23,906 bases of DNA, taken from IMG/VR virus record IMGVR_UViG_3300008267_000438, positions 1 through 23,906 of that record. The stretch is one strand, 5' to 3'. The DNA is from a virus. The translations under genes were made by a program, and so were the position numbers. Under the pieces are notes generated by a model. The model saw only the letters and a program-made list of their open reading frames with translations, was not told the DNA's origin and did not search any database. Shown one piece after another: positions 6,566 through 13,220 of this stretch; position 1 is the stretch's first letter, and every line of letters begins with the position of its first letter.

Positions 6566-6633
6566 AAAGTATATTAACGAACCGAGTTTCCGGTAGCAAA
6601 CACACATTATAGTTGTGGTAATATACTTCTGAT
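6566..6633 (+). other. tmRNA intervening segment removed during maturation
   Basis: A perfect ten-base inverted repeat, AAGTATATTA (6567-6576) with TAATATACTT (6619-6628), would extend the acceptor stem and hold the two halves of the precursor together. Two smaller hairpins lie in the loop: ACCG/CGGT around 6581-6594 and CACA/TGTG around 6601-6617. Permuted tmRNA precursors are cut on both sides of this segment to free the CCA end and the 5' G. Confidence 0.8.
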
Positions 6634-6820
6634 GGGGGTGCTTAGATTCGACATGGCAAAATAAAACAATGGAGAATCGTCAAAGCTAAAGACGTTAGGA
6701 TTGAGGACACTCGGTCGAAGAAGCAATTGATTTAACCGCAAACGATAATAAGTATGCACTTGCTGCCTGAATAAGGTAAGCGGAGTTTCACCAGGTGAAC
6801 TTAGCAACAGAATCACCTGG
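6634..6820 (+). ncRNA. ssrA: tmRNA coding piece with tag ANDNKYALAA
   Basis: It begins with the acceptor 5' strand GGGGGTG and the conserved GATTCGAC (6645-6652). A CGTC/GACG stem (about 6678-6694) may be part of the first pseudoknot. The resume codon GCA is at 6738-6740 and the tag frame ends with TGA at 6768-6770. An eight-base perfect hairpin, CCAGGTGA (6791-6798) with TCACCTGG (6813-6820), follows. It may be a structural helix or the 3' processing boundary. The mature 3' end is uncertain. Confidence 0.88.
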
Positions 6821-6886
6821 ATAAATAAATCACCAGCACAACACAAACCGCTGGTAATACACATAAACACACACAAGGAGAAGTAA

Positions 6887-7165
6887 ATGAGTATGACACC
6901 CTATGAGATACGGCTAGAACTCTTAAAAATGGCCAAAGAAATGCTCACCGATGACTATTATGGCAAGCGTGAAGTTATTTCAAACGAGTGGACAACCAAG
7001 GTAGAAGAATCCAAAATTAACGGAACTCCTTCACCACAACATCCAGGTTTTCCACCATTTCCCTCCGAAGAAGAAATCATTAAAAAAGCAGAGATGCTCA
7101 ATGGTTTCGTTTCTCAAACCCCTCCACAACCTGAAGTAAAAATAAAATCGAAAACGAATTCGTAA
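6887..7165 (+). CDS. Conserved small protein of marine T4-like phages, unknown function
   Basis: The 92-residue protein starts MSMTPYEIRLELLKMAKEML and continues with a PFPSEEEIIKKAEMLNGFVSQ segment, a pattern I recognise from conserved hypothetical proteins of T4-like cyanophages. It is helical at both ends with a Pro-rich centre, and has no Cys or membrane segment. A strong AAGGAG (6875-6880) lies six bases before the ATG. It directly follows the tmRNA and precedes the lysis and replication genes. Function unknown. Confidence 0.82.
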   Translation: MSMTPYEIRLELLKMAKEMLTDDYYGKREVISNEWTTKVEESKINGTPSPQHPGFPPFPSEEEIIKKAEMLNGFVSQTPPQPEVKIKSKTNS

Positions 7166-7176
7166 TTGGAGACCAA

Positions 7177-7198
7177 GGCGGTCAGATGTTTGGCCGCC
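7177..7198 (+). other. GC-rich hairpin in the leader of the cell-wall hydrolase gene
   Basis: GGCGGTC (7177-7183) pairs with GGCCGCC (7192-7198) over seven bases with one G-U pair and an eight-base loop. It ends nine bases before the AAGGAAG ribosome-binding site (7208-7214) of the hydrolase. No U-run follows, so it is not an ordinary terminator. A competing GACC/GGTC stem (7171-7183) is also possible. It might modulate translation of the lysis gene. Confidence 0.4.
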
Positions 7199-7218
7199 GT
7201 AATCAAAAAGGAAGAAAA

Positions 7219-7761
7219 ATGTATTTCAACCGTAAAGTAACAAATAAATTTTTAATTGCAATCTCAACAGTTCTCATTGCAGTTAATCTACTAATTCCCG
7301 TAGCCAAGGCACAAGCAAACAAAGCAACTGTTTCAAATCTTGGCAATCATTTCAGTAACGAGGTACAATGCCTTGCTGAAAACATTTATTATGAATCTGC
7401 TAGTGAGTCCTTTGAAGGTAAACTAGCAGTAGCACAAGTAACACTCAATCGTGTAAACTCTGGTAAATTTCCTAAAACAGTTTGTGGTGTTGTCAAGCAA
7501 AAAGATGAAGTGAATGGTAGAATAGTCTGCCAGTTCTCTTGGTTCTGTAGTTCAGCATACAGTATGATTCGTAATTCATACCAATGGGAAGAATCGGTAC
7601 TTGTTGCAAAGAAAGCCTTGACATCCGAAGTTTCTCATGTTATACTTCATCGTGAAAAGGCCATGTATTATCATGCCAATTATGTGAAGCCTAATTGGAA
7701 TTTACCAAGAATCACACAGATTGGTAATCACATTTTTTATAAAGAGAGAAGTAAAATATAA
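7219..7761 (+). CDS. Exported SleB-type cell-wall hydrolase (probable endolysin)
   Basis: I chose ATG 7219 over 7186 because AAGGAAG (7208-7214) lies just upstream and because this start gives a clean signal peptide: MYFNRK, a hydrophobic stretch, then VAKAQA as the likely cleavage site. The mature part follows the cell-wall hydrolase SleB/CwlJ pattern (PF07486): CLAENIYYESASESFEGKLA, AQVTLNRV, KTVCGVV and CQFSWFCSS. The first Glu of the AENIYYE block is the likely catalytic residue. The family cleaves peptidoglycan glycan strands by lytic transglycosylation or amidase action. Having its own export signal, it may not need a large-pore holin. It is an obvious lysis enzyme, separate from the GH19 domain encoded in the tail module. 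Confidence 0.9.
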   Translation: MYFNRKVTNKFLIAISTVLIAVNLLIPVAKAQANKATVSNLGNHFSNEVQCLAENIYYESASESFEGKLAVAQVTLNRVNSGKFPKTVCGVVKQKDEVNGRIVCQFSWFCSSAYSMIRNSYQWEESVLVAKKALTSEVSHVILHREKAMYYHANYVKPNWNLPRITQIGNHIFYKERSKI

Positions 7762-7762
7762 T

Positions 7763-7984
7763 ATGCCAACAAAAGGTGAGATTAAAGATTTTAGCATGAT
7801 GATTGAAGAACTGGCATTCAAATTGAGATGTAATCACATGGATGCCATTCTACACCATTGCAAAGAAACGGGATTAGAAGTTGAAGTGGCATCTACATTA
7901 ATTTCTTCCGCACTCAAAGCAAAAATTCGTGAAGAAGCACAAGAATTAAATTTGATTAAGAAAAGCTCTAAGTTGCCAATCTAA
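7763..7984 (+). CDS. gp33: Late-promoter transcription accessory protein, gp33-like
   Basis: With the ATG at 7763 the product has 73 residues. The order MDAILHHCKETGLEVEVAS...LKAKIREEAQELNLIKKSSKLPI matches the gp33 homologues of T4-like cyanophages as I remember them, ending in the hydrophobic SKLPI-type tail. In T4, gp33 links the gp45 sliding clamp to RNA polymerase and, with gp55, activates late promoters. T4 gp33 is longer (112 residues), but short versions are usual in marine relatives. Its position directly before the gp59 helicase-loader gene supports the call. Confidence 0.75.
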   Translation: MPTKGEIKDFSMMIEELAFKLRCNHMDAILHHCKETGLEVEVASTLISSALKAKIREEAQELNLIKKSSKLPI

Positions 7985-7990
7985 TTAGTC

Positions 7991-8611
7991 ATGACAGAGA
8001 ATACCGGTTTTGCCGCATATGCCTTATGGAATGCTTTGAAATTACATTTTACTTCCGAATCTTATGATTACTTTAAGTATAACGGAAAAACAAATGTATC
8101 TAAACAGACATTCACCACCAACAAATCAAAATACCAATTCTATAAACTATCCCGTAAATACAATTTGGATGAATTGAAGAACTTCTATATTGCCAACTTT
8201 ATACAAGGTAAAGGTGATTGGGTAGGTGACTTATTACAAGATGGTGATGAGAACTATACTAAGTGGCAAAAAACTCAACAGAGCTTGACATATACCTTTG
8301 AGAATGATATAATGTATATGTTTGATAGTGTTGATGGTGCCGAATTCTGGCACATTGACGATTATTTCAAACCTATTGATGGTGGTTGGCCAATGTTAAT
8401 TACTAAGATGATGCATGAGAAGATTTCATTGGAAACAGTTTGTATCCTAATTGATATACTTGGTTGTATGCCAAAATGGGAGAAACAAATTACAGAAGAT
8501 ATTATTTGGCCAACACACCAAAGAATTATAAAAAAATATACACCGTTTATACCATATGATAAAGAAAAGTATAAACAAATTTTAAAAGAAAAGATTAAAG
8601 AATATGCATAA
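7991..8611 (+). CDS. gp59: Replicative helicase loader, gp59-like
   Basis: The 206-residue length is close to T4 gp59 (217). Conserved points seen are FKYNGKT near the N-terminus, the KYQFYKLSRKYNLDELKNFYIANFI helix pair, GDWVGDLL, and FENDIMYMF with ISLETVCILIDIL in the C-terminal half, in the same order as in T4. gp59 loads the gp41 helicase at forks on gp32-coated DNA; gp32 is encoded two genes downstream. The stop overlaps the next gene by eight bases. Confidence 0.88.
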   Translation: MTENTGFAAYALWNALKLHFTSESYDYFKYNGKTNVSKQTFTTNKSKYQFYKLSRKYNLDELKNFYIANFIQGKGDWVGDLLQDGDENYTKWQKTQQSLTYTFENDIMYMFDSVDGAEFWHIDDYFKPIDGGWPMLITKMMHEKISLETVCILIDILGCMPKWEKQITEDIIWPTHQRIIKKYTPFIPYDKEKYKQILKEKIKEYA

Positions 8612-9089
8612 GATTACCAAGATTTACTTGGACATGGATGGTGTGATTGCTGACTTTGATAAACGATACAAAGAATTATATAAGATTGCACCAAAAGATG
8701 CGGACACATATAAAACATTTGATAAGTTTTTCACAACCTTCATTGCTGACAGACAATTTGCTAAATTAAACTTGATGCCTGATGCGATGATGTTGATTAA
8801 CTATCTTAGGTCATTAAAGATACCAACAGAGATTCTTTCATCCACTTCCTCTGAGAAACGAGATGCAGAGATTCGGGAACAAAAGATAGAGTGGTTGAAT
8901 AACCATAACATTGAGTTTCCTGTTAATTTGGTACCAGGTAAAAGGTTGAAAAAGAATTTCTCTAACCAAAATTCACTATTGATTGATGATACTTCACAAA
9001 ACATCGACCAATGGCGAGTAGAAGGTGGTATTGGTATACTTCATACTGATGCCATTACTACCATCGGTATTTTGAAAATGTACACTTGA
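8604..9089 (+). CDS. HAD-family 5'-nucleotidase-like phosphatase
   Basis: The 161-residue protein has HAD motif I D10-M-D12-G-V (LDMDGVIADF), a motif II Ser/Thr in LSSTS (79-83), a candidate Lys in PGKRLKK (about 111-117), and the motif III acidic pair LLIDDT (D128, D129). This fits the 5'(3')-deoxyribonucleotidase (NT5C-like) group often found in T4-like phages, where they remove phosphate from nucleoside monophosphates. The small cap between motifs I and II (residues 20-60) agrees. Substrate preference cannot be read from sequence. Confidence 0.85.
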   Translation: MHKITKIYLDMDGVIADFDKRYKELYKIAPKDADTYKTFDKFFTTFIADRQFAKLNLMPDAMMLINYLRSLKIPTEILSSTSSEKRDAEIREQKIEWLNNHNIEFPVNLVPGKRLKKNFSNQNSLLIDDTSQNIDQWRVEGGIGILHTDAITTIGILKMYT

Positions 9090-9114
9090 CATTGGATAAA
9101 TATTCTTATATAAT
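9086..9114 (+). promoter_or_regulatory. Consensus sigma-70 promoter for gp32 (TTGACA - 17 bp - TATAAT)
   Basis: TTGACA (9086-9091) and TATAAT (9109-9114) are both perfect with a 17-base spacer, starting inside the stop region of the nucleotidase gene. Transcription would begin near 9121, leaving a leader of roughly 60 bases before gp32. Such a strong host-type promoter fits the large amounts of gp32 needed during replication. Confidence 0.85.
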
Positions 9115-9130
9115 GAATAATGTGGACAAG

Positions 9131-9163
9131 CCGTTTTATACACCGTTAATAATCCGTTTATAC
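9131..9163 (+). repeat. CCGTTTTATAC-type repeats in the gp32 leader
   Basis: CCGTTTTATAC (9131-9141) and CCGTTTATAC (9154-9163) flank CCGTTAATAA (about 9143-9152), giving three CCGTT units in an otherwise unstructured U/A-rich leader just before the AAAGGAAG ribosome-binding site (9165-9172). T4 gp32 represses its own mRNA by binding an unstructured leader, so this may be the equivalent operator. That is analogy only. Confidence 0.4.
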
Positions 9164-9178
9164 GAAAGGAAGTAAATT

Positions 9179-10066
9179 ATGAGTTCATTTGCGAACCTCA
9201 AACGCCAATCTGGCAACCTCGATAAGTTATCTAAAGCAATCGAGGCACTCAATACCTCATCCGAGGGCAACGAAAAATCCGATAATTTCTGGCGACCAGA
9301 AGTAGACAAAGCTGGCAACGGCACGGCTACGATTCGTTTTCTGCCAGCACCTGCTGTAGATGGCGATGATGCATTACCATGGGTCAAAATATTCTCACAT
9401 GGATTTCAAGGAGCAGGCGGATGGTTGATTGATAACTGTCTGACCACCAAGAATCAACAATGTCCTGTGTGTGAACACAATTCTTCATTGTGGAATTCTG
9501 GTATCGAAGCAAATAAAGATATTGTTCGTAAGCAAAAACGTAAACTAAATTACATTGCCAATGTTTATATTGTGTCCGACCCAAAACATCCTGAGAATGA
9601 AGGTCAGGTTAAATTGTTTAAGTTTGGTAAGAAAATCTTTGATAAGATTACTGAAGCAATGAATCCTCAGTTTGAAGATGAAACAGCAGTCAATCCATTT
9701 GATTTGTGGAAAGGTGCCAACTTCAAGTTAAAGATTCGTAAAGTTGAAGGTTATCAGAACTATGACAAGTCTGAATTTGAATCATCATCTCCATTGTTGA
9801 GTGATGATGATGAATTAGAAAAGATTTGGAAGTCGGAGTTTTCTTTGGCTGAAATGACTTCTGATAAAGAATTCAAGTCATATGATGTTCTGAAACAACG
9901 CCTTGATAAAGTTCTAGGCCTCAATGGTGAAGCACCAAAGACAACTGTAGAACAAACCAAAGCGAAGAACTTTGACGCCAAAACTAAATCTAATGATTCT
10001 CCATTCAAAGATAATTCTGAAGATGATGATATGGCTTATTTCAGCAAACTCGCTGAAGAAGATTAA
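9179..10066 (+). CDS. gp32: Single-stranded DNA-binding protein gp32
   Basis: The 295-residue length is close to T4 gp32 (301). The N-terminus has a basic LKRQSG segment like the LAST cooperativity motif. The zinc ligands H74-x12-C87-x7-C95-x2-C98 correspond to T4 H64-x12-C77-x9-C87-x2-C90. The core includes the aromatic- and basic-rich OB fold (for example DNFWRPEVDKAG, KQKRKLNYIANVYIV), and the C-terminal tail is acidic (SEDDDMAYFSKLAEED), used for protein contacts. It coats single-stranded DNA and coordinates helicase loading, replication and recombination. Its own consensus promoter lies upstream. Confidence 0.96.
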   Translation: MSSFANLKRQSGNLDKLSKAIEALNTSSEGNEKSDNFWRPEVDKAGNGTATIRFLPAPAVDGDDALPWVKIFSHGFQGAGGWLIDNCLTTKNQQCPVCEHNSSLWNSGIEANKDIVRKQKRKLNYIANVYIVSDPKHPENEGQVKLFKFGKKIFDKITEAMNPQFEDETAVNPFDLWKGANFKLKIRKVEGYQNYDKSEFESSSPLLSDDDELEKIWKSEFSLAEMTSDKEFKSYDVLKQRLDKVLGLNGEAPKTTVEQTKAKNFDAKTKSNDSPFKDNSEDDDMAYFSKLAEED

Positions 10067-10112
10067 TGATGAGTTGTTTGTGATTTTTTAACTTTGATTG
10101 AAAGGAAGTAAA

Positions 10113-10253
10113 ATGAAATACATAGTTTCTCTACTCGCAGCTGCATTTGCAGTAACCGCCTTTGCTCAAGCTCCTAAGAAAGAAGAGCCAAAGAAAGAAG
10201 CTCCAAAAGCAGAAGTTAAGAAAGAAGTTAAGAAAGACGAAAAGAAGAAGTAA
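10113..10253 (+). CDS. Small exported Lys/Glu-rich peptide (46 aa)
   Basis: ATG 10113 follows AAAGGAAG (10101-10108), the same strong ribosome-binding sequence used by gp32. Residues 1-18 form a signal peptide (MKYIVSLLAAAFAVTAFA) with likely cleavage after AFA. The remaining 28 residues are almost only Lys, Glu, Ala and Pro (QAPKKEEPKKEAPK...). Such short exported low-complexity peptides are common in beta- and alphaproteobacteria. It is followed at once by a strong terminator, so it is probably the last gene of the gp32 transcript. It may have been acquired from a host; function unknown. Confidence 0.75.
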   Translation: MKYIVSLLAAAFAVTAFAQAPKKEEPKKEAPKAEVKKEVKKDEKKK

Positions 10254-10271
10254 TTTTTTCTTTCTTAAAAG

Positions 10272-10297
10272 AAACCCACCTTTATGGTGGGTTTTTT
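10272..10297 (+). terminator. Rho-independent terminator between convergent transcripts
   Basis: AAACCCACC (10272-10280), loop TTTAT, GGTGGGTTT (10286-10294) and a T-run to 10297 form a nine-base-pair stem with U-tail for the rightward gp32 transcript. On the minus strand the stem is followed by TTTCTTTT, so it probably also stops the leftward tail-module transcript. Confidence 0.9.
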
Positions 10298-10305
10298 ATT
10301 GGTTA

Positions 10306-11589
10306 TTATACAACTCTGGTACTGTATAATATCATTCTTTGGAATGTTTCTTCCATATTCCTTACCGAAGGAATCTCGGTGACACTTTGCTCAGATGGTT
10401 GATTTTGTGTATTGATATTTGTTGTATTGATTGTTTCACCAGCCAAAGTTGAATCCTTTGGTAAATTCATTTCTAAATTTTCATTAGTTGCTGGCATTAC
10501 GGCTGCTGATGCAGGCGCCGCAGGCATTGGTGTGGCCGTGTCGGAAGATTCTGCTGAAGCCGTTGGTGTCGCTGTGGGTCCTGAATTGGATTCTGGTGTT
10601 GCTGTCGCTGGTACTGTGGCAGGTTTGCCAAGTAACTTATCTCTTTCAATTTTATAATCTTGAACTGCTCGTGCAGCTTCTGGACCTCGCTCTGCATATC
10701 CTTTTAATTGTGCATCATTTAATTTATCACCTTCATTGTAGTTTTTCTCATAATTAGCAATTTCAGCTTTTGTTTTTTCATATTCTGGAAGTTTTCTAAT
10801 ACGGTCTTCCTCATCTTTGGCACCAGCAAGACCTCCAATATCTTCTGCTTGTTTTAAGGCCAAATTAAAAGGTGAGTTTGGATCTTTATCGTAACTGGAT
10901 TCATCAGTCAAAACTTTATACATGAAATAAGCAATACCAGCTGCAGCTGCACCACCTAATAAAACTCCACCAACACCAGTAACAGCGGCTGATGCTAGGC
11001 TACCTAATCCTTTAATTGCTAATTTACCAAGGTCTTTTAAACCAAACATGGCCAATATATCATCAAGTATTGAACTACCTGGTTCTTCTTTCTTTGTTGC
11101 TGTTTCTTCTTTTGTTGATTTATAACCTAAAGCATCCATTAATTCTTTATGGCGTTGTCTAGCTCTCAATTCTCTTTCAAATATTTCTTCTTCTGTGGGT
11201 GATAGATTTTCAAGTGAACGCCGAGAATCTTCCAACAAAAGATAAATCTCATTGAGCATCTCTAACATACCTTCCCCACCTTCATTAGTGGGTTTTATCT
11301 TTGATGCTGTGTCCATTTTACCTTGCTTACCGGTAAAATATTTCATATTCTTTTCACTTCTACCCATCAATCTACCAACAATAGCAGGAGCCAAATTTGA
11401 ACCACCAGTCATAAACTTGGCAATGTTCATTGGATCAAACTTCTTCTTCAAGTTTGTCATTCTAGCTTTACCACCTTCTGAAACAGATTTAGAAATGGAT
11501 TTACCAAAAGACTCTCCGCCAACCATTTTCTCAGCAATTCTATCTGATAGTGTTTTTTTTCTTATTCTATCGGCTTGTTCGTAGTCCAT
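10306..11589 (-). CDS. Tail/baseplate structural protein with hydrophobic core segment (hub or tape-measure candidate)
   Basis: The first ~85 residues of this 427-residue protein (RIRKKTLSDRI..., KKFDPMNIAKFMTGGSNLAPAIVGRLMGR) clearly match the N-terminus of the neighbouring 541-residue protein, so the two are related by duplication. A glycine/alanine-rich hydrophobic region (about residues 187-222, ending GIAYFMYKVL) looks membrane-compatible. The rest is charged helix, then Pro/Ala/Thr-rich linker, then a C-terminal TRVV end. Hydrophobic segments are common in tape-measure proteins, and the gene lies downstream of the gp26 frameshift region. No known T4 counterpart could be recognised by sequence. 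Confidence 0.7.
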   Translation of the reverse strand: MDYEQADRIRKKTLSDRIAEKMVGGESFGKSISKSVSEGGKARMTNLKKKFDPMNIAKFMTGGSNLAPAIVGRLMGRSEKNMKYFTGKQGKMDTASKIKPTNEGGEGMLEMLNEIYLLLEDSRRSLENLSPTEEEIFERELRARQRHKELMDALGYKSTKEETATKKEEPGSSILDDILAMFGLKDLGKLAIKGLGSLASAAVTGVGGVLLGGAAAAGIAYFMYKVLTDESSYDKDPNSPFNLALKQAEDIGGLAGAKDEEDRIRKLPEYEKTKAEIANYEKNYNEGDKLNDAQLKGYAERGPEAARAVQDYKIERDKLLGKPATVPATATPESNSGPTATPTASAESSDTATPMPAAPASAAVMPATNENLEMNLPKDSTLAGETINTTNINTQNQPSEQSVTEIPSVRNMEETFQRMILYSTRVV

Positions 11590-11591
11590 TT

Positions 11592-13217
11592 TTAACCTTT
11601 ACTCTTTTCAAGAATTGCTGGCCTGTCATTCTCTTTTTGTTTCTTACTTGGTTGTTGTGTATTATTTGTTTGATTAACATTGGTGGTATTTACAATGTTT
11701 GCATTTTTATCAGATTCAGTCCGTTTTAAATCTTTATTTTCTTTTGATGATTGGTCTATTTGTGATCCTGCATTTGAAACATTATCTAAAGCGGTTGAAT
11801 ATTCATTTACTGTCTGTAATATCTTAGCACCAATGCCTTCATCCAAATTTAATTTTTTTCCACCAATTGCTTGAGTAACCGCTCTGTTTGCTTCGGATTG
11901 AGATTGAAAATCTAATTTTCCATTAGTTCCCTTTTTTACAAATTCGGCCACTACTTTATAATCAATATCTGGTTGATTAACTAATTCAGGATTAGATACA
12001 AGGTCTTGTCCTACAATCTTTGAGTATGCTTTGTAATTGTTTTTACCAGTTAATTGAATTGCACCGCGGCCACGATATTTAAAACCATCACCTTCTTGTG
12101 TGTTGCCCATTGATTGGCCAATAGCCGTATCTTTTCCATACACCATTTCAGCAAATTTATATTCGTCTTTTTTAATTTGGTTTAATTCTTCATCAGTATA
12201 TTTTGCAGCTCTAGTAGTAAATACTTCTCGTATTCTTTTATTTGAAGTGTTTGCATACGCTTTTAAATCTTCATTTCTAGGTTTAAATCCTGTTTCTTTA
12301 CCAACGTTGGCTAAAATTGCTTTTTGTGCATAAGCATTTGTTATGCCTGCTGACGTTAAAGCTGCTGTTAATACTCCTATTACTCCTTTTCCAGCTGCAA
12401 TCACACCTTCTTTTCCAGGAAGTTTTGCTGCTGTTGGTGGTTTAACTGTTGGCGCTGGCGCCGCAGTTGGTGGTTTAACCTCTGGTTTAGGTGCAGGCGC
12501 AGCTGTTGGTTTTTCTACTGGCTTAGCTGGTGGCTTTGGTGCTTCTTTAGTAGGTGGCTTTGGTGCTTCTTTAGTAGGTGGCTTTGGTGCTTCTTTAGTA
12601 GGTGGCTTTGGTGCTTCTTTAGTAGGTGCTTTGCCTTTACCTGAAGGTGCCGTAGGTTTTGATGGTGCAGCAGGTTTTTCTTTTACTTCTTCTTTCTTTT
12701 TTCTTTTCTTTTTATCTTCTTCTTCTTTTTTCTTTCTACCCGTCAAAGCTGCAATGATAGCTTTATTTTTTTGTATTTCTCTTTCTTCATTTGATTCATC
12801 TTCTTTTTTTCTGGCTTTGGCCAATGACTTTCTGGTTTCTTCAGCCATTTTTAATTCTTCATAAATCATTCCCAACACTTTAGTTGATTCACCGCCTTCT
12901 TCTAATGCACCACCAGTTTCAAAATTAACTCCTCGTGCAGAAGGTCTTTTTCTTGGTTTGGCAAAATGTTCTATTGTGGATTGTTTACGACCCATTAAAC
13001 GGCCGAGAAGTGCTGGTGCTAGATTAGAACCGCCAGTAAGTTTCTTGGCAATATTGAGTGGGTCGAACTTTTCTTGAATGCCAGTGAATGTGGCTTTGGT
13101 TCTATCGGATATGGCGGAACCAAAAGACGAACCAATGCCTTGACCTTCAACCAAATTGTTGGTGATGAGGCCTGCAAGTCCTTTTTTTCGTATGCCTTCA
13201 GCTTTGCCGTATTCCAT
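11592..13217 (-). CDS. Tail-associated protein with C-terminal GH19 lysozyme/chitinase domain
   Basis: This 541-residue protein opens with the same ~85-residue module as its downstream neighbour, followed by a Lys/Glu-rich coiled-coil region (130-180) and a Pro/Lys linker containing four TKEAPKPP repeats (199-230). Residues about 285-470 form a glycoside hydrolase 19 domain: ILANVGKETGF with candidate catalytic E308, then GDGFKYRGRGAIQLTGKNNY (376-395), the family's strongest signature. GH19 in phages cleaves peptidoglycan. In a tail protein it would locally open the wall during infection, the job done in T4 by the lysozyme domain of gp5, which is missing here. The C-terminus is polar and Asn-rich. 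Confidence 0.87.
   Translation of the reverse strand: MEYGKAEGIRKKGLAGLITNNLVEGQGIGSSFGSAISDRTKATFTGIQEKFDPLNIAKKLTGGSNLAPALLGRLMGRKQSTIEHFAKPRKRPSARGVNFETGGALEEGGESTKVLGMIYEELKMAEETRKSLAKARKKEDESNEEREIQKNKAIIAALTGRKKKEEEDKKKRKKKEEVKEKPAAPSKPTAPSGKGKAPTKEAPKPPTKEAPKPPTKEAPKPPTKEAPKPPAKPVEKPTAAPAPKPEVKPPTAAPAPTVKPPTAAKLPGKEGVIAAGKGVIGVLTAALTSAGITNAYAQKAILANVGKETGFKPRNEDLKAYANTSNKRIREVFTTRAAKYTDEELNQIKKDEYKFAEMVYGKDTAIGQSMGNTQEGDGFKYRGRGAIQLTGKNNYKAYSKIVGQDLVSNPELVNQPDIDYKVVAEFVKKGTNGKLDFQSQSEANRAVTQAIGGKKLNLDEGIGAKILQTVNEYSTALDNVSNAGSQIDQSSKENKDLKRTESDKNANIVNTTNVNQTNNTQQPSKKQKENDRPAILEKSKG
12529..12624 (-). repeat. Four perfect 24-bp tandem repeats encoding TKEAPKPP
   Basis: The unit (plus strand GGTGGCTTTGGTGCTTCTTTAGTA is split here as GGTGGCTTTGGT and GCTTCTTTAGTA) occurs four times without change at 12529, 12553, 12577 and 12601. 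It encodes TKEAPKPP in the linker before the GH19 domain. Perfect identity between units points to recent expansion, so copy number may vary between relatives. Confidence 0.9.
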
Positions 13218-13220
13218 TTA

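Larger units (their letters stand above)
6511..6820 (+). ncRNA. ssrA: Circularly permuted (two-piece) tmRNA gene
   Basis: The 3' tRNA-like part of a tmRNA (T-arm and CCA end) lies upstream of the 5' part (acceptor 5' strand, GATTCGAC D-region, tag frame). This is the hallmark of permuted tmRNA genes. The acceptor stem pairs GGGGGTG (6634-6640) with CACCTCC (6555-6561) over seven bases, including the G3-U70 wobble recognised by alanyl-tRNA synthetase, with discriminator A6562 and encoded CCA 6563-6565. The tag frame encodes ANDNKYALAA then TGA, ending in the ALAA recognised by ClpXP-type proteases. After processing of the intervening loop the two pieces would act together in trans-translation, tagging stalled proteins and rescuing ribosomes. 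The outer ends are estimates. The gene fills the 381-base gap between 6505 and 6887. Confidence 0.93.

Noticed and set aside
6607-6876. 89-residue minus-strand ORF across the tmRNA
   Set aside because: It is antisense to a clear tmRNA structure with tag frame and acceptor stem; no start signal.
7186-7218. Upstream ATG for the SleB-type hydrolase
   Set aside because: It would add MFGRRNQKGRK before the signal peptide, lies inside the hairpin loop, and has no suitably spaced ribosome-binding site.
10412-10757. Two plus-strand ORFs (81 and 89 aa)
   Set aside because: Both are antisense to the C-terminal Pro/Ala/Thr-rich region of the 427-residue structural gene and lie behind the terminator, with no start signals.
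12529-12624. Possible CRISPR-like repeats
   Set aside because: The units are directly adjacent without spacers and encode an in-frame protein repeat.
12343-12864. 173-residue plus-strand ORF rich in Gly/Ala/Phe/Ser
   Set aside because: It is the antisense of the Lys/Pro/Glu linker and repeats of the GH19 tail gene; the open frame is a by-product of that composition.
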